Below are positions 48,749 through 60,334 of a stretch of DNA of 64,000 nt, piece after piece (within the stretch, counting starts at the first letter, position 1; the number at the start of each line of letters is the position of its first letter). This DNA is from Vicia villosa (lineage: Eukaryota; Streptophyta; Magnoliopsida; Fabales; Fabaceae). The translations under genes and the position numbers were made by a program. The DNA lies in the NCBI RefSeq assembly GCF_029867415.1, contig NC_081183.1, forward strand, positions 196,013,563-196,077,562, in the 5' to 3' direction. The notes beneath the pieces are model-generated. The model saw only the letters and a program-made list of their open reading frames with translations, ran no database searches and was not told the DNA's origin.

Positions 48749-49233
48749 AACATAGCAGTTCAGCAGAGTCACAATGGCTTGGAGATTTTGATGATGATGA
48801 TGATGTACTTGGGCATTTGGAGTGATTCTTGTATTTTAATTGTGATATGTGATACAACTTTGATATTTTCCCCCTTGAGCCATGTATTATGTACACTACC
48901 AAGGCTTCTTTTGGCTTGTGTTAATATATTGTAGACATTCATGAAGTCAGTTTTTAGTAACCTTTTTTCATTGTCTGTAATTTTATTTGCATCACACCAA
49001 AATTTTATACAACTGGATATTAGTAATATATAAATAATCAATTTCAAAATAATATTTTTTTGATAAATATAGAACTAGTAGTATTTGAAGTATGGTAAAT
49101 GTTTCATTTTCACTATGGAGACTAAGAAGATTCTAGCCTTCCTTTCTACCACTTATATGCAACAAATGTGACTAACAGGTTTAACATTTGAAGCAATGCT
49201 GTACCAATACATAAGAACCTGTCTCTAATTTCT

Positions 49234-52200
49234 TCAAATATAGTATTGAGATGAAGATCTTGCCCATTTGTCTTGAATGGGGGCAATGAGCTGCTGTTGA
49301 CGTCCGGCGATTTTCGATCTGAATATTTCTTGTGATACAGAGGTATTTGGAAAAATGGCTTGGGCACATGGAACTATTGCAGAAGAGTCATTTCTTCCAC
49401 TTTGCCAATTAGGATTTTGGGTCCTCATAACAATATTGCAATTGACAGAAGACCTACCCTGAGCTATTTGTTGTTGCATTGCCCAAAAGTTTTGGTGCTC
49501 TTGTTTACTATTTGAAGCTGTTGAACTATATTGAGTTCCACATAACTGGCTGCCATAATAATGAGGTTGTTGCAACCGAAGCTGCAGATAGTTAAAGCAT
49601 TATAGAAAGACATTAGAGTATGCATGATATAATAGTAATAAGTTCGAGACATGTAGTTATGAGGATATTGAATTGCGTGTTTTATGGTCTTGGGTTGTTA
49701 GAATAGTTTTATTAAATTCATTGAGAGGAACAAACTTTAGCCACCTCATTTCATATTATTAGAAACATAGAATATGGAAGTTGGTCCCTAGATTTTGTTT
49801 GTTGTTCTTTTGCAACAAAGAAAGATTAACCAATATTAATACCTGTGGTCCTACAACAGACAACTGATCAAGGTAAACTGTTGAGGAGGCGTAACGACTC
49901 TGTTGTGTTGGCACGACCCTTTGTTGCTGTGCTGGGGACTGAAAATAAGGTACTTGCAAATTTGACAATGGTTCCAACCTACTTACAACTTTATTATAAT
50001 TGTTGTTGTCAACCTTTAATCCATAATTTCCGGTTGACAAAGACAAGAAGTTGAAACTCTGCATAATAAAGACAGTTATCAGGGCATGAAAAGGGGATAA
50101 AGGGAGGCGTTGTTACCAAAAGTAACCTTGAGCTTACTTGTTTTTGACGATCACATACTCCAGATGTTGGAGTAGCCTTTGATGTCTCACCATAGTGGCA
50201 TTGCTGCGAATGAATACTACCATTCTTACTTTCATTAGTATTCCTCACAGTAGCACAAGTAGCTATATTTCTCATTCCGTTCACGTTGTGTACTTCTAAA
50301 AGAACTTCACGATTTGATCCATCAGGCACTTTCATTTCATTACATTCATGAAGCTTGGACTCTTTGATAGCTCCTTGTTTTGACCCCTCTAAACGCCTTA
50401 TTGTATGACTGATGAAAACATGAGTCGCGGACCTTTTCCGTGATCTTTTATGACTAACAACAGATGACACTAAAGACAAGCCTGGCCACAATGCAAGACT
50501 TTCTGATAAAACAACAGAAAGAACTTCAAGAATTAGTCGCGTTGATGTAAAAAACTTTAGCATATACTTTTATCACCAGAGTAAGAATGACATTTTGTTG
50601 TTTGGGGGAAGCATACCATTTTTTATCCGTTCCTTGATCGAATGCTGTTTTTGCTTGTTATCAACATTTCTGACCTGAAATGTAACGTATCACACCAATA
50701 ATGAGTTATACTAGCTTACAAATAAGAGTTTTCGGCAGAACCATACAAACTGAAATTTGAAAAAGCCTACCGAGTCTAATTCGACATCTGATTTCTTTTC
50801 GTGTTGTTGTTTCTGTGATTGTCCGGACATATTTAATCTAAAAAATGTTGACAAAACATGTAACTCAAAAGACTTGAAAAGTATAATTTTCAGAATGCAA
50901 CCAAAAAATACTCACCCCATTGCTAAACATAACTCAGAGTCGTGCAATGCAACTTTGTCGCAATATTCACGCTTCACCATCTCAGGCATGCTCTGAAGAT
51001 TTGTTGATGGAGTACTAGTATGAGATGCCACCAATAAATTCGCCTTCTCAGAATGTTCTTGACCAATAGTTTCATTTAAAGAAGTAATTTTTGAAGTTTC
51101 TCTAGGTAAACAACTTTCAGGACTAAGACTTGCACGCTGACCGGTTCCTGAGACAAGAATGTATGACAAAAGAAAATGGAAAATCAAAACGCACGAGTTA
51201 ATAACTAAAATTAAACTGACATTGCATCAAAATTATTCTCTTATGTAAAAGATAAGGGTGAGATTAACCTTCAAGAGCAGCATTAACATTCTCCTTCTTG
51301 TCCTGCAAAACTAAGGAGTCCTCTATCAAAGATTCTCCACATAGTTCCTTACTAACATGATTGGAATCACTGTGAGGGAACATTGCAGCCAAAGCATATA
51401 GAGTCTCAGCTACCTCTTCCTCGTCTTTCGTGATGGAACCAAAAACTCCTTCTCTTTGGGACAAGTTTTGGCTAATTTCCTGTTTCTATGAAAAGTAAAG
51501 TTCCAAGTTAAAGGTGAAAAAAATGGTTCGAAAACTAAGCAAAAGGTCAAGTTTTTGAAATTGGAATCAACAGAAACCACAAATGTCTTACTCACTTTAG
51601 ACTTCTTTACATTATCCTTTTCTGAAGATTCTATTCCATTGTTCTTATGGTTCGCCTTTTCGGCATCAAGTAAGATGGATTCGCGACCGCGCTTCTTCAT
51701 GGCTGTAATTTTAAAAGGAAAAGTAAGAATAAAGTTCAAGCTTCTTTTAAGCAAAATAAGAGACAAAAAGAATCATAGCAATATATTAGTTTAAAGAACA
51801 AGACATGTGAGCTTTATAAAAGCTTATCAACAAAAGCACTTTAGTAAGTAATTATCAATAACAAATTATAGAATGTGCTCATAACTTGTTTGAGATAGCT
51901 TTTGGTCCTTCTATTCCCATGCAGTTTCAAATTTTATATTTACATAGAAAACTAATATTAACATTGCAAATAAACCCAAACAAGCAATCAGATTCGGGTA
52001 CTTTGAATTGAAGGAAAAAAAAAACATCGTCGGAGAAAAGTTATCAGTGAAGCTGGTGAATTCTTCACACCTATAACATGATGACAAATAAAACACAAAC
52101 AACGTATTGAATGAACTAATCTTCAAATTTCATTATTTTTCGCATTTTATTGTATTGAGATGCGATTATCCACCGCGATGTGGTTTGGTTATGGGGTGGA

Positions 52201-53303
52201 GAAAATTAATTTGGAGTGAATTGATTTTGTAAAAATTGATTCTTGTTAAAAGTGAGTTGATGACAAAATGATGTTTGGATAACTTTCAGAAAAATTAAGT
52301 TGAACAGAAAATTTTGTAAATTTCTTACTGTCTAAAAAACACTTTTAAACTCAAAAATTACAAATTCTATCTTCAAGTAGAATCAATTCTAAAGGTCAAA
52401 ATCAATTCTACTTTAGAAGAACGAAACATTTTAAAATCACTACAAAATCAATTCTACACCTCTGGAATTGCTTTTGCCACTACCAAAATGGAAACCAAAC
52501 TTAGACATAGTAAACTTTAACACCCAACTGATCCTTTGGTTAATTAAAAGCTGTTACAGTCTCTTTCTGAAAAGATATACTTGTTGCAATAATTGACAAA
52601 CAAAGAAAAAAAAAGACACATAATCAAGAGTCTAAGTATGTAACAATCATGACAAAGAAAAAGCAAAAGTTTCAAAGTTTGCTTCAAGTCTAATCCAAAA
52701 TCAACAAAAACTCATAGAGTTCCTAAAGAAGAATAGAAAGAAAAGTAAAGATATCAATGATATTCAAAAAAACAACTGAAAAAAATTTGATTTTTAATTA
52801 GAAAATCACACTAACCAGAACGTAGCTTCCTTGGAACAGAAGCACCATAGCACCCATTCAAAAACTAAGGAAAAAAAAAGCCAAAAATCAGTAAGCATAA
52901 AAAGTTCATAAATTTAGAAATTTACAACAAAAACTTACATTATTCGGAATCTTAAATCTCTTTGGGTCTTGTTGTTGATGTTGTTTTTCACAACCCATTT
53001 CATTGACAGAACTCAAGCTTCTAACTTTTTCTTCCTTGTTCGATTTCTTCAAGAATTTGATAGCAGCACCACCGAAAACTATAAAGATAACAAAAAGGAG
53101 AGAAAGTGAGAAGCGTTATCTGCAAATAAAAGGAAAGAGAGAGAAAAACGACAAAGGGTTGAAATGGGTTTTGTTTGTTGGTTTCGAAAGAAACGAAAAA
53201 TGAGTTGGTGATGTGTGATTTGTTTACCACCAAAGAGTTTATTTGTGTGTCGTCGTTTGTTGGCTCCACGCCTTAGGTTTTGGGTTTTGTTGTTGTTGTT
53301 CAT
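49234..53303 (-). CDS. 622-aa plant protein of unknown function
   Basis: Eleven exons on the minus strand: 53228-53303, 52939-53078, 52816-52864, 51596-51702, 51269-51479, 50916-51147, 50771-50837, 50617-50674, 50138-50502, 49843-50058, 49234-49581. All joins are GT-AG and in frame; 1869 nt give 622 residues. The N-terminus is basic (LRRGANKRRHTNK) and another basic segment, AMKKRGRES, follows near residue 89, so a nuclear location is plausible. The best-defined motif is EEEVAETLYALAAMFP (about 144-159). The C-terminal third is Gln/Ser-rich. No enzymatic domain is recognised. The ATG at 53303 is used; the upstream in-frame start is TTG. It converges with AP-2 sigma, and a homologue probably sits beside AP2S in Arabidopsis (inference). 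A Stowaway MITE lies 460 bp upstream. Confidence 0.85.
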
Positions 53304-53518
53304 GTTTTTGGATTGATGAGAATGAGAAAGGTGAAGATGAAGAGGAAAGTGAGTTTGTTTGAGACAAGACAAAAGAGGTTAAAGGGAACATGGAATGGGA
53401 ATGATGAGGTTGTTTGTTTTGTTTGTAAATTGTAGTAGTACTAGTACTACTGTGGTGACTGTGCAGTTGTTGTGTTGGTCAGTGGAAAAAGAGGATAAGT
53501 AATTTGTGCCTCGTCTTC
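53304..53518 (-). promoter_or_regulatory. 5' leader/promoter of the 622-aa gene
   Basis: Between the ATG and the duplicated flank lie CT-rich leader-like sequence (the complement contains TTTCCTCTTCATCTTCACC) and AACAACCTCATCATTCCC. No certain TATA box is seen. Confidence 0.4.
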
Positions 53519-54160
53519 AGTGATTGTGAGATAAAGTAGGAGAGAAAAAAGAGATGAGAGAGAAGTTTATTTAATGAAGTGGCAAATTTTTTTTTTTGAG
53601 TAATTCAATGAAGGAAAATGGAAAGCATGGGAGAGATAAGTTTAGGGAGAGTAAATTAAGTTTACCCTTGAAATTGTGTAGTGCTACTATTGAACCAACT
53701 GTCATAATTATGATGCTCAAATTTAGGTCTAGACAAAGATTTATCATATGACTCTCTTGTTACTCCCTCAGTCTCAAAATAAATGTCGTTTAAGGTTGTT
53801 ACACACAGATTAAGAAAAGTAATGATTTAATCAATAAAGATAATATCTTTACAAAATTACCCTTAATTACTATTGGTTGTTATATATTGTCATGACTTGA
53901 AAATAGTGTAGATAAGGGGTAAAATTGGTAAAAGTTAGTTAACGTTGCATTGGGAAAGTAAAGAGACTATCATTTTGAGACAATTTTTTATGGCTAAAAA
54001 GACACTTATTTTGGGACAGAGGGAGTATTATGTTATTCAAAATAGTGGAGAATTGGGTTTTAAAACTCTTTTGTGGGTTAAATTTGTTATATCGGCAGAA
54101 TTATTCAAGCTCTCTTTTAATTGTGTTCGATGGAAAAGGTTTAGAATTTTTTTATAAGCA
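53519..54160. repeat. duplicated 5' flank, copy 1 (with MITE)
   Basis: This matches 55985-56385 in the same orientation, including GAAAATGGAAAGCATGGGAG, TTAAGTTTACCCTTG and AATTATGATGCTCAAATTTA, at about 90% by eye. Copy 1 is interrupted by the Stowaway element; copy 2 is not. Confidence 0.85.
53763..54025. mobile_element. Stowaway-type (Tc1/mariner) MITE
   Basis: A 263-bp element with ends CTCCCTCAGTCTCAAAATAA and, at the right, TTATTTTGGGACAGAGGGAG, the classic Stowaway termini, flanked by TA on both sides. The homologous DNA at about 56220 has a single uninterrupted TA in the matching context (TATTATGTTATTC), proving the insertion. Confidence 0.93.
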
Positions 54161-54299
54161 AATGATTGAATGTAAGAGAGTATTGGGGATACTCAACCCG
54201 TTTATAAACAAGAGAGTCTGTTTAAAAGAGTTACACATCAGAAACTACAATATAAATAATAGAACTCAAATGTCAATCCTCTCAACTTAAGTACCATGT

Positions 54300-55975
54300 A
54301 CTTCTACAACCAAACATTTCCTAAGATAGAATTTTTGCCTAACGCAATAATCTCACTCATATCTTTGTGACTCCTTTGAAAAGAGTTTCATTCATAACAA
54401 GCCAAATGGACCAAACAGCCGCCAGCCAAAAAAGATAATCGAATTTCTTACTAATCTTTGGTCCGATCAAGAGAATGAAACATGTCAGGTGATGACAAGA
54501 AGAGACGAAAGGCACTAAAGTATCAAGACCAATCCAATGAGATAAAACCTACCACACATTTACATCTAGAGGACACAAGAAAAAAGATTAATTATATTCT
54601 CTTTCGAACCAAAAACAAGCCGACAAACAAGATTATATTGACCACTCTAATTCCCTTTATTTTGCTAGTTGATCCCGAGTTTGTAGTCTGTTGAGAAGAA
54701 ATCTCCATGCGAAAAGTTTAATCTTGCTAGGTACGTAAGACTTCTACGTCTGCTTAAGAAAAGGTTTCAATTGAAGGAAAGAACGTGAACCTGTAGTAGA
54801 CAGCCGAAGCTGGCGCTGAGTCGTTGCGATGACAGAAAAATATGCATCTATCCACCATTTAAAGGAGTTAGGTACCTCTGAGGTTGGAGCTAAATTCTAT
54901 AATCAGTTCCACAATTATTGTCGTTCCATACCGAAGCACCATGAACCTGCTGGAAATTAAAGTTCTAGCTCCAACAACCGTTCACCCAACTCCCTATGTC
55001 AGCTATTGAAATTCGATTAGGATTCATACAATCAAATAAGGAAGGAAATTGGACCTTTAATGGAGCTTCTCCGCACGATTTATGACACCAAAAATCAATA
55101 GAGGAACCATCTCCAACTTTGGCTGCAATACTATTTCCAAACCAATTGTCATCACCCACCCCCCCCCCCAAGAACCAAGCGCTAATCTTAAGTCCCTAGA
55201 CTAAAGAGAAGATTTTTTAACTTGCACTAACCAAGAATGATCCATAATGAGCCCCTTAGTATATCCATATATGAAACAAAGCAGTGCGTTCCAATCTGGA
55301 CTTTTTTTCTAAAAGCATACGCCACTCCCATCTGCTCAATATAGCTCTATTGCACACTTCGCCTCCCTGACTCAGAGCCCCCCTTCAGCTTTCTGTTTGC
55401 AAACGGTGTCCCATACAACCTAATTGATATGCCTTTTATTTTATCCACCAAACTAAAGAAACGCTCTCTGAATGTTTGTAATTTCCCGAATCACCAACTT
55501 TGGGGCCTTGTAAAAAGAAAATAAGTATAGATGAAGAGCAGACAACACTGGATTTATCAACGTAACACAGCCTGCAATAGATAAATTCTTTCCTTTCCAA
55601 ACTAGAAGTTTAACCAACAGAGCATCCCAAGACGATTTCCTACAAGGATTAATACCAATAGAAATCCCTAGAAAAGGAGAAAAGGGAAGGAAATATAGCT
55701 AATAGAGAAAGAAAGGAAATCAGATGCTGCCTCAAGAAAAGGAGAATTCACATTAACACCAAAAATCTTACTTTTATGAAAGTTGACTCTTAGGCCCAAA
55801 TCTAACTCAAAACCACTCAAAACTGATTTAATCGACTAAAGATTCAACCAAGAAGCATTCCCCATGATGATAGTATCGTCGTAAAATTGAAGTAGGTCAA
55901 ACTCCAAATTTTGCAATAATTGGAACAATTGAAAATTACGACCCACTCTCGCATTCCATTAGTTCACTCTTCGTT
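54300..55975 (-). pseudogene. degraded LINE ORF2 3' half (minus strand)
   Basis: From 55975 downward, fragments of the L1-type reverse transcriptase and its C-terminus are read in changing frames: DTIIMGNASWLNL, VNFHKSKIFGVNV, ISIGINPCRKSSWDALLVKL, SIAGCVTLINPVLSALHLYL, then WFGNSIAAKVGDGSSIDFW at about 55110-55150. 54300-54500 is a zf-RVT-like end. Many stops interrupt it. The 5' half is missing. It lies between the two copies of the duplicated flank. Confidence 0.75.
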
Positions 55976-55984
55976 GAATTTGTT

Positions 55985-56385
55985 TTTGTAATTGTGAGAT
56001 AAAGTAGGAGAGAAAAAAGAAAAGAGAAAGAAGTTTATTCATGAAGTGGCAATTTTTCGGAGTTATTCGATGAAGGAAAATGGAAAGCATGGGAGAGATA
56101 AGTTAGAGAGATTAAATTAAGTTTACCCTTGGAATTATGTAGTGCTACTATTGAACCAACCACCATAATTATGATGCTCAAATTTAGGTCTAGAGAAAGA
56201 TTTATCATATCACTCTCCTATTATTATGTTATTCAAAATAATAGAGAATTGATATGTTATTCAAAATAATGGAGAATTGGGTTTCAAAACACTTTCGTTG
56301 GTTAAATTTGTAATATCGACATAATTATACAAGCTCTCGAATCTTAATAGCATTTAATGGCAAAGGTTTAGAATTCTATAGTTGA
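55985..56385. repeat. duplicated 5' flank, copy 2 (no MITE)
   Basis: Second copy of the 53519-54160 sequence. It keeps the ancestral uninterrupted site of the Stowaway insertion and has its own short internal repeat (ATGTTATTCAAAATAATRGA twice, 56225-56280). Confidence 0.85.
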
Positions 56386-56389
56386 AGGA

Positions 56390-56730
56390 GGAAGATGCAA
56401 ATACTAAATATTGTTATGGATGCGATCATCTCTTTATAAGTTGGTGGCAAAGGTGTTGGCTACTAGATTTGGGCAGTGATGGAGAAACTCGTTTCTCCTA
56501 ATCAATCGACTTTCCTCAAGGTGTGGCTATTAATGAGGTGGATTTTGATAAACAGATGATTCAGTTAGGTGGAGCTTTCTGGATTATATGCTTATCATAT
56601 TTGGTTTTTTTGAGAAGTGGAGATCTTAGATAAAAGCTCGGGTCTTTTTTGAGAACCTTGTGGTGCTGGTTAATGGGTGTTTCACCTAAGAGATAAGCAT
56701 CCAACGACTATTAGAACAAAATCTGTTCAT
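56390..56730 (+). pseudogene. LINE reverse-transcriptase fragment (plus strand)
   Basis: The plus strand reads YKLVAKVLATRFG and MEKLVSPNQSTFLK near 56430-56530, then frame-shifted RT pieces. This corresponds to the mid-RT region of an L1-type element. Only about 340 bp survive. Confidence 0.6.
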
Positions 56731-57440
56731 AGTCCTTAGGTTTTGATGATAACAAAGTACTTCAAAAATAATAGGGAATACTAACATTTGTTTAAGTGTA
56801 CATGATCACTAAGCGAGTAATTAATTAGGTTCTGACCTAATTAAATGGCTTGTAAAGAAGAAGCATATAATTCATATTCAAATGGATCAAATTTTGATTT
56901 TGAAATAGAACCTAAGTGCCATATTGACTCAAACTATGATAAGCTGGAAATGTAGTACAACACCTTTTGGTTTGTACTCTATACAAAAGCAGCTTCATCT
57001 TGTTAACTTCCAGAATTATGGAGAAAGTCAACTGGAGATTTTAGCGCTAGGCTCAAAGATGTGTGAACTCCTTACTTGAGAAAGACACAATGGAGAAAGA
57101 GATTATTCAGAAGATGAAGATCTTTATCCTACCTACTCCAACGTCTCTATCTTGGAAAACGCTTCTTCAAGAAAGATACTTGTGCAAGGAAGCTTTCGAC
57201 ATCTCTTTTGTTCCCTTTATATAAGGATTTGAAGATTCAAAAGAATCAACAAGGATACATACAACAAGATAGAACATAAATTGTTTCGCTCTCTAAGCTT
57301 TCGTACATAGTTGTTGTGTTACACATAGACTTGAGATTTTCTTACACTTGTATATCTTAGAAATATCAAGTAACAAGGTCTTTGGTTATGTTGTATTCTT
57401 TGTACCTCTTATTGTATATAAGGTACATCTTGTTGGAATT
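56731..57440. mobile_element. probable Ty1/copia-type LTR fragment
   Basis: It begins TTAGGTTTTGATGATAACAAAG, a start style seen in copia LTRs of the SIRE/Maximus type. It has a TATA-like TTTATATAAGGATTTG at about 57215-57230 and continues through TTGTGTTACACATAG. No terminal repeats or coding region are found, so this is a tentative call. Confidence 0.4.
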
Positions 57441-57460
57441 TTAAACATTTTATTTAGAAT

Positions 57461-57960
57461 TTGGAAAAGTCACAAACAATGTGTTTGAATACGATAGTTT
57501 CTTTCTTGTTGATTGAGCAAGGGAGTCTTGATCCATGTCGTGCTGGCAACAACAAATATCTAGTTAGTAATGAGTTGCCTTTGATCCTTAATATACCTGT
57601 GTTCAAAAAGTTTTACATTAAAGATTGTACTTGGCAGGATGGAAAAGATCTTACTATACAAGCTCCATTACTTGAAAATATTTCCATTGAAGACAATGGA
57701 TTTTGTAACAACACGTCTTATGTCGTGTCTGAACAATCTATCACATTAAATTCTAAGCTTATCAAACAATTCATATATTCTGTCAGGATGTGGTTTCACA
57801 CTAATTCAACTTTTTTTATCAGAATTTTATATCCTTAGATTCTGTTGAAATTGTTTTGAACAAGTGTAAACTATCATTTTCTGAGGCAAAGCTCCTTCAT
57901 TTTCTCCTCTTCCTTTTTCAACAATTCTATAATTTGAAATCTATCAAATTGGAGGGCTTC
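57461..57960 (+). pseudogene. F-box/LRR-like gene fragment
   Basis: 57461-57838 is open for 125 residues and includes LPLILNIPVFKKFYIKDCTW and LTIQAPLLENISIED, the rhythm of leucine-rich repeats in plant F-box/FBD-type proteins. After the stop at 57836, a second frame continues the pattern (VEIVLNKCKLSF, FYNLKSIKLEGF) to 57960, where the LTR beginning TGTAACGCCT interrupts it. The F-box and the C-terminus are absent. I infer a dead gene piece cut by an LTR insertion. Confidence 0.55.
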
Positions 57961-59524
57961 TGTAACGCCTCAATTTTGATTAAGTTATTTTAATGGACCA
58001 GGATCATCTCCTGCTTTTTCCATTCAGCCACCATTCTGCCTTGAATCAAATGGCTAAAAAAAATTAATTAATTCAATCAATTAGAAGGAAGAGAAACAAA
58101 ATGTAAATCCAATTGTTAGAATTATAGTTGCACACACAACATGAGAGGATTCTGTAGGGGTGGCAAACGGGCATGCCCGCCCCGTTTAGGCCCGCCTCGC
58201 AAAAGCCCGCGAAAAAATGGTGCGGGGCGGACATATTAGAGAGTGCGGGTCTAAAACCTTGCCCCGCCCCGCAAAAAAGTGAGGGAGGGGCGGGGAAAGC
58301 CCGCGGGCATTGAACATTTTAGGCCTAAAAATAGAAAAACTGAATGAAAAAGCTCATGCCCGCAAAAAAACGAGGCGGGGCAGGCACACTAAAGGGAGCG
58401 AGCCTAAAACCTCCCCCCGTCCCGCGAAAAAGTGCGGGTAAAACAGGCTTTCCCCGCAGGCCGGGCCCGTTTTGCCACCCTTAGGATTCTGGTCCATTAT
58501 TGATTTATTCATGACTTTTATATGAATTATTTAATTATTGTGTAGTTGAAATAAAATGAATACGAGTCATGGGGTGCGTGTCCTTAAGGTGGCGGCGTAA
58601 AGAGAAAATTAGAGGTTGATAGAATTAATTTAGAATTAGTTTGATAGTTAAAATAAGATTGTTTTGAAAATTAAATTAATAAAATAAGAAAATAATAGAA
58701 TTTGGGCTTAGAATGGGAATTAGAAGAAATAGATCGAGTAAGGAGTAAAAGGAGTGTAAGTAGGGAGATGAAATTATAATTTCTAAGGATTAGAGTAATT
58801 ACCCTAATTATAAAAGTTTAAGAGTTAACCGAGTTTGGGGAGAGAAAGTGTTAAAACGTAGAAAGAGGGAAGAGTTAGCATTGGAACTTAGAGCTTTGGA
58901 AGAAGGAATAAAATTAATAAATTCAGAGTTTTATTGTTGTTAGGAAACCAAGGTAAGAGGGGAGAAACTACTTCTTTAAGGGTGTATTGCATAAGGGTTA
59001 GAAGAGGAGTCCTTAACCTCCAATAGGATTTTATGTATTGGATATGAAATCTATAGAATTTGTGTTATTTTGATGTTGTATTATGATTTTGATGAATAAA
59101 TTCATGTATCAATATGTGCTAATAATTCTGTTCGGAGTCACTTTCATGTTTATGTCATTGTTGAGGTTTTGAAAGTTTTAGGTATAATTTTAAAGTAACG
59201 AACTTCATCGAGTAAATGTGTTAGATTGATGAATTAATACATTATAGTTGATGTATAATATGTGGGATAATTTTATGACTCCTTTTGAGTGGTTGGGTTC
59301 AAGATTATGAGCTTTCAAAGAACTTTCATCGTAGAAAACACGATTCTTCCTTCTGTATCAGGGTGATGGTCGTCACCCATGCGACGACCAGGTCGTCGTG
59401 TTGTTGATGGCGCTGACAAGCGTCAGCTGCCTGATGGGGAGATCGTTAAGGTCTTTAAGCTTGGTTTCTCAAGTGACACTGGGTGGCGGTCGTCACCCAG
59501 GTGACAACCACGTCGACACAAGCC
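57961..59524. mobile_element. truncated LTR of TGTAAC type
   Basis: It begins TGTAACGCCTCAATTTTG and resembles the solo LTR at 42969 in plan: a TATA-like AATTATAAAAG at about 58815, ACCAAGGTAAG at about 58947, and a GC-rich repeated stretch (GGTCGTCACCCA at about 59367 and 59486). No GGTGTTACA end is found, so the right end is lost or lies beyond the hAT insertion at 59525. Two hAT-type elements are inserted in or beside it. Confidence 0.55.
58155..58483. mobile_element. hAT-type MITE, GCCCGC-rich
   Basis: A 329-bp element with ends TAGGGGTGGCAAACGGGC and GCCCGTTTTGCCACCCTTA. It is flanked by a perfect 8-bp repeat GGATTCTG (58147-58154, 58484-58491). The interior repeats GCCCCGCCCCGC/GCGGGGCGG motifs. 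It is inserted into the truncated LTR. Confidence 0.92.
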
Positions 59525-60093
59525 CAGTGGCGGAGCCAGCAAAATTATAAAGCTTGGGCAAAATTTTAAAGACTGGAAATTCACATTTTCGAGACTTTTT
59601 TGCGGTGAATGTTATAATAATATCAATATCATCAAGTGACTTGAATATCTTTCGCTCGGTGCAACATACCATCAAATCATTAAACCACGTATCGTTGGTT
59701 TTATTGTGTAATTTAGACTTGATAATCTTCATTGCTGAAAAAGCTCTTTCAACGGATATAGTCGTCACCGACAATATCAAAGCTAGCGCAATAAGTTTGT
59801 AAACCAATTTCAGTTTGAAAAAGATCTTTTTTAATTTTAGCGTTAAATAAGTTTTTGGTCTTATAAAATACCAAAATTTGGTTTTTGGTCCCTATAAAAG
59901 CAGATGACATATTTTGGTCCCTACAAAATTATTATACATGTAGTTTTAGTCCTTATTGTTAAACTAATGTATATTTTTAAGTGATTATTTTATAGACATG
60001 TTTAGAACGTTTTAAAAATTTCATTGAAAAAAATTTAAAATTTAATTTGTAAGTCGAAATTTTACCCAAGCTAGCCAGCTAGAACCGCCCATG
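59525..60093 (-). mobile_element. hAT element remnant with transposase tail
   Basis: The left end is CAGTGGCGGAGCCAGC; the complement of the right end is CATGGGCGGTTCTAGC; both continue into GCTTGGGYAAAATT. A perfect 8-bp repeat, CACAAGCC, flanks it (59517-59524, 60094-60101). The 569-bp element keeps only the C-terminal coding part of a transposase on the minus strand. Its right half (59845-59960) is a GGTTTTTGGTCCCTATAAAA-type repeat found widely in plants, possibly a nested piece. Confidence 0.88.
59550..59830 (-). pseudogene. hAT transposase C-terminal dimerisation fragment
   Basis: The minus strand encodes VYKLIALALILSVTTISVER followed by AFSAMKIIKSKL, the hallmark of the hAT dimerisation domain (Dimer_Tnp_hAT) as found in ZMYM1-like/TTF-type plant transposases. 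The N-terminal zinc finger and the catalytic core are missing, so it cannot work as a transposase. Confidence 0.8.
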
Positions 60094-60101
60094 CACAAGC
60101 C

Positions 60102-60334
60102 CAAGAAGGTCGTCATCCCATCAGTGGCTAATCTTGAGGTCATAAAATATAATTGTAGTCATAAAATGAAGCAAAATAAAATATTCTTAAGTAAGAAACA
60201 ACACATGTTGTTTAATGTAAATTGGTAGTTACTAATTGAGATTCAATTCATAATTCAAATATGCAAAATAGTAATATTTTCCTATTCCCCTTTCTGGAAA
60301 AAACGAAGAACCCTATTTTCTTTTCTCTTTAAAC
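60102..60334. other. interrupted flank, non-coding
   Basis: Continuation of the DNA that the hAT element entered, with CAAGAAGGTCGTCATCCC echoing the GGTCGTCACCC repeats on its other side. No gene is seen. Confidence 0.4.

Noticed and set aside
53079..53372. Longer N-terminus for the 622-aa gene starting at 53372
   Set aside because: The codon there is TTG, not ATG, and the extra residues look like translated leader; the ATG at 53303 is used.
55153..55168. C-run that could mark a joined contig
   Set aside because: A short homopolymer inside decayed LINE sequence that reads through on both sides; no sign of a misjoin.
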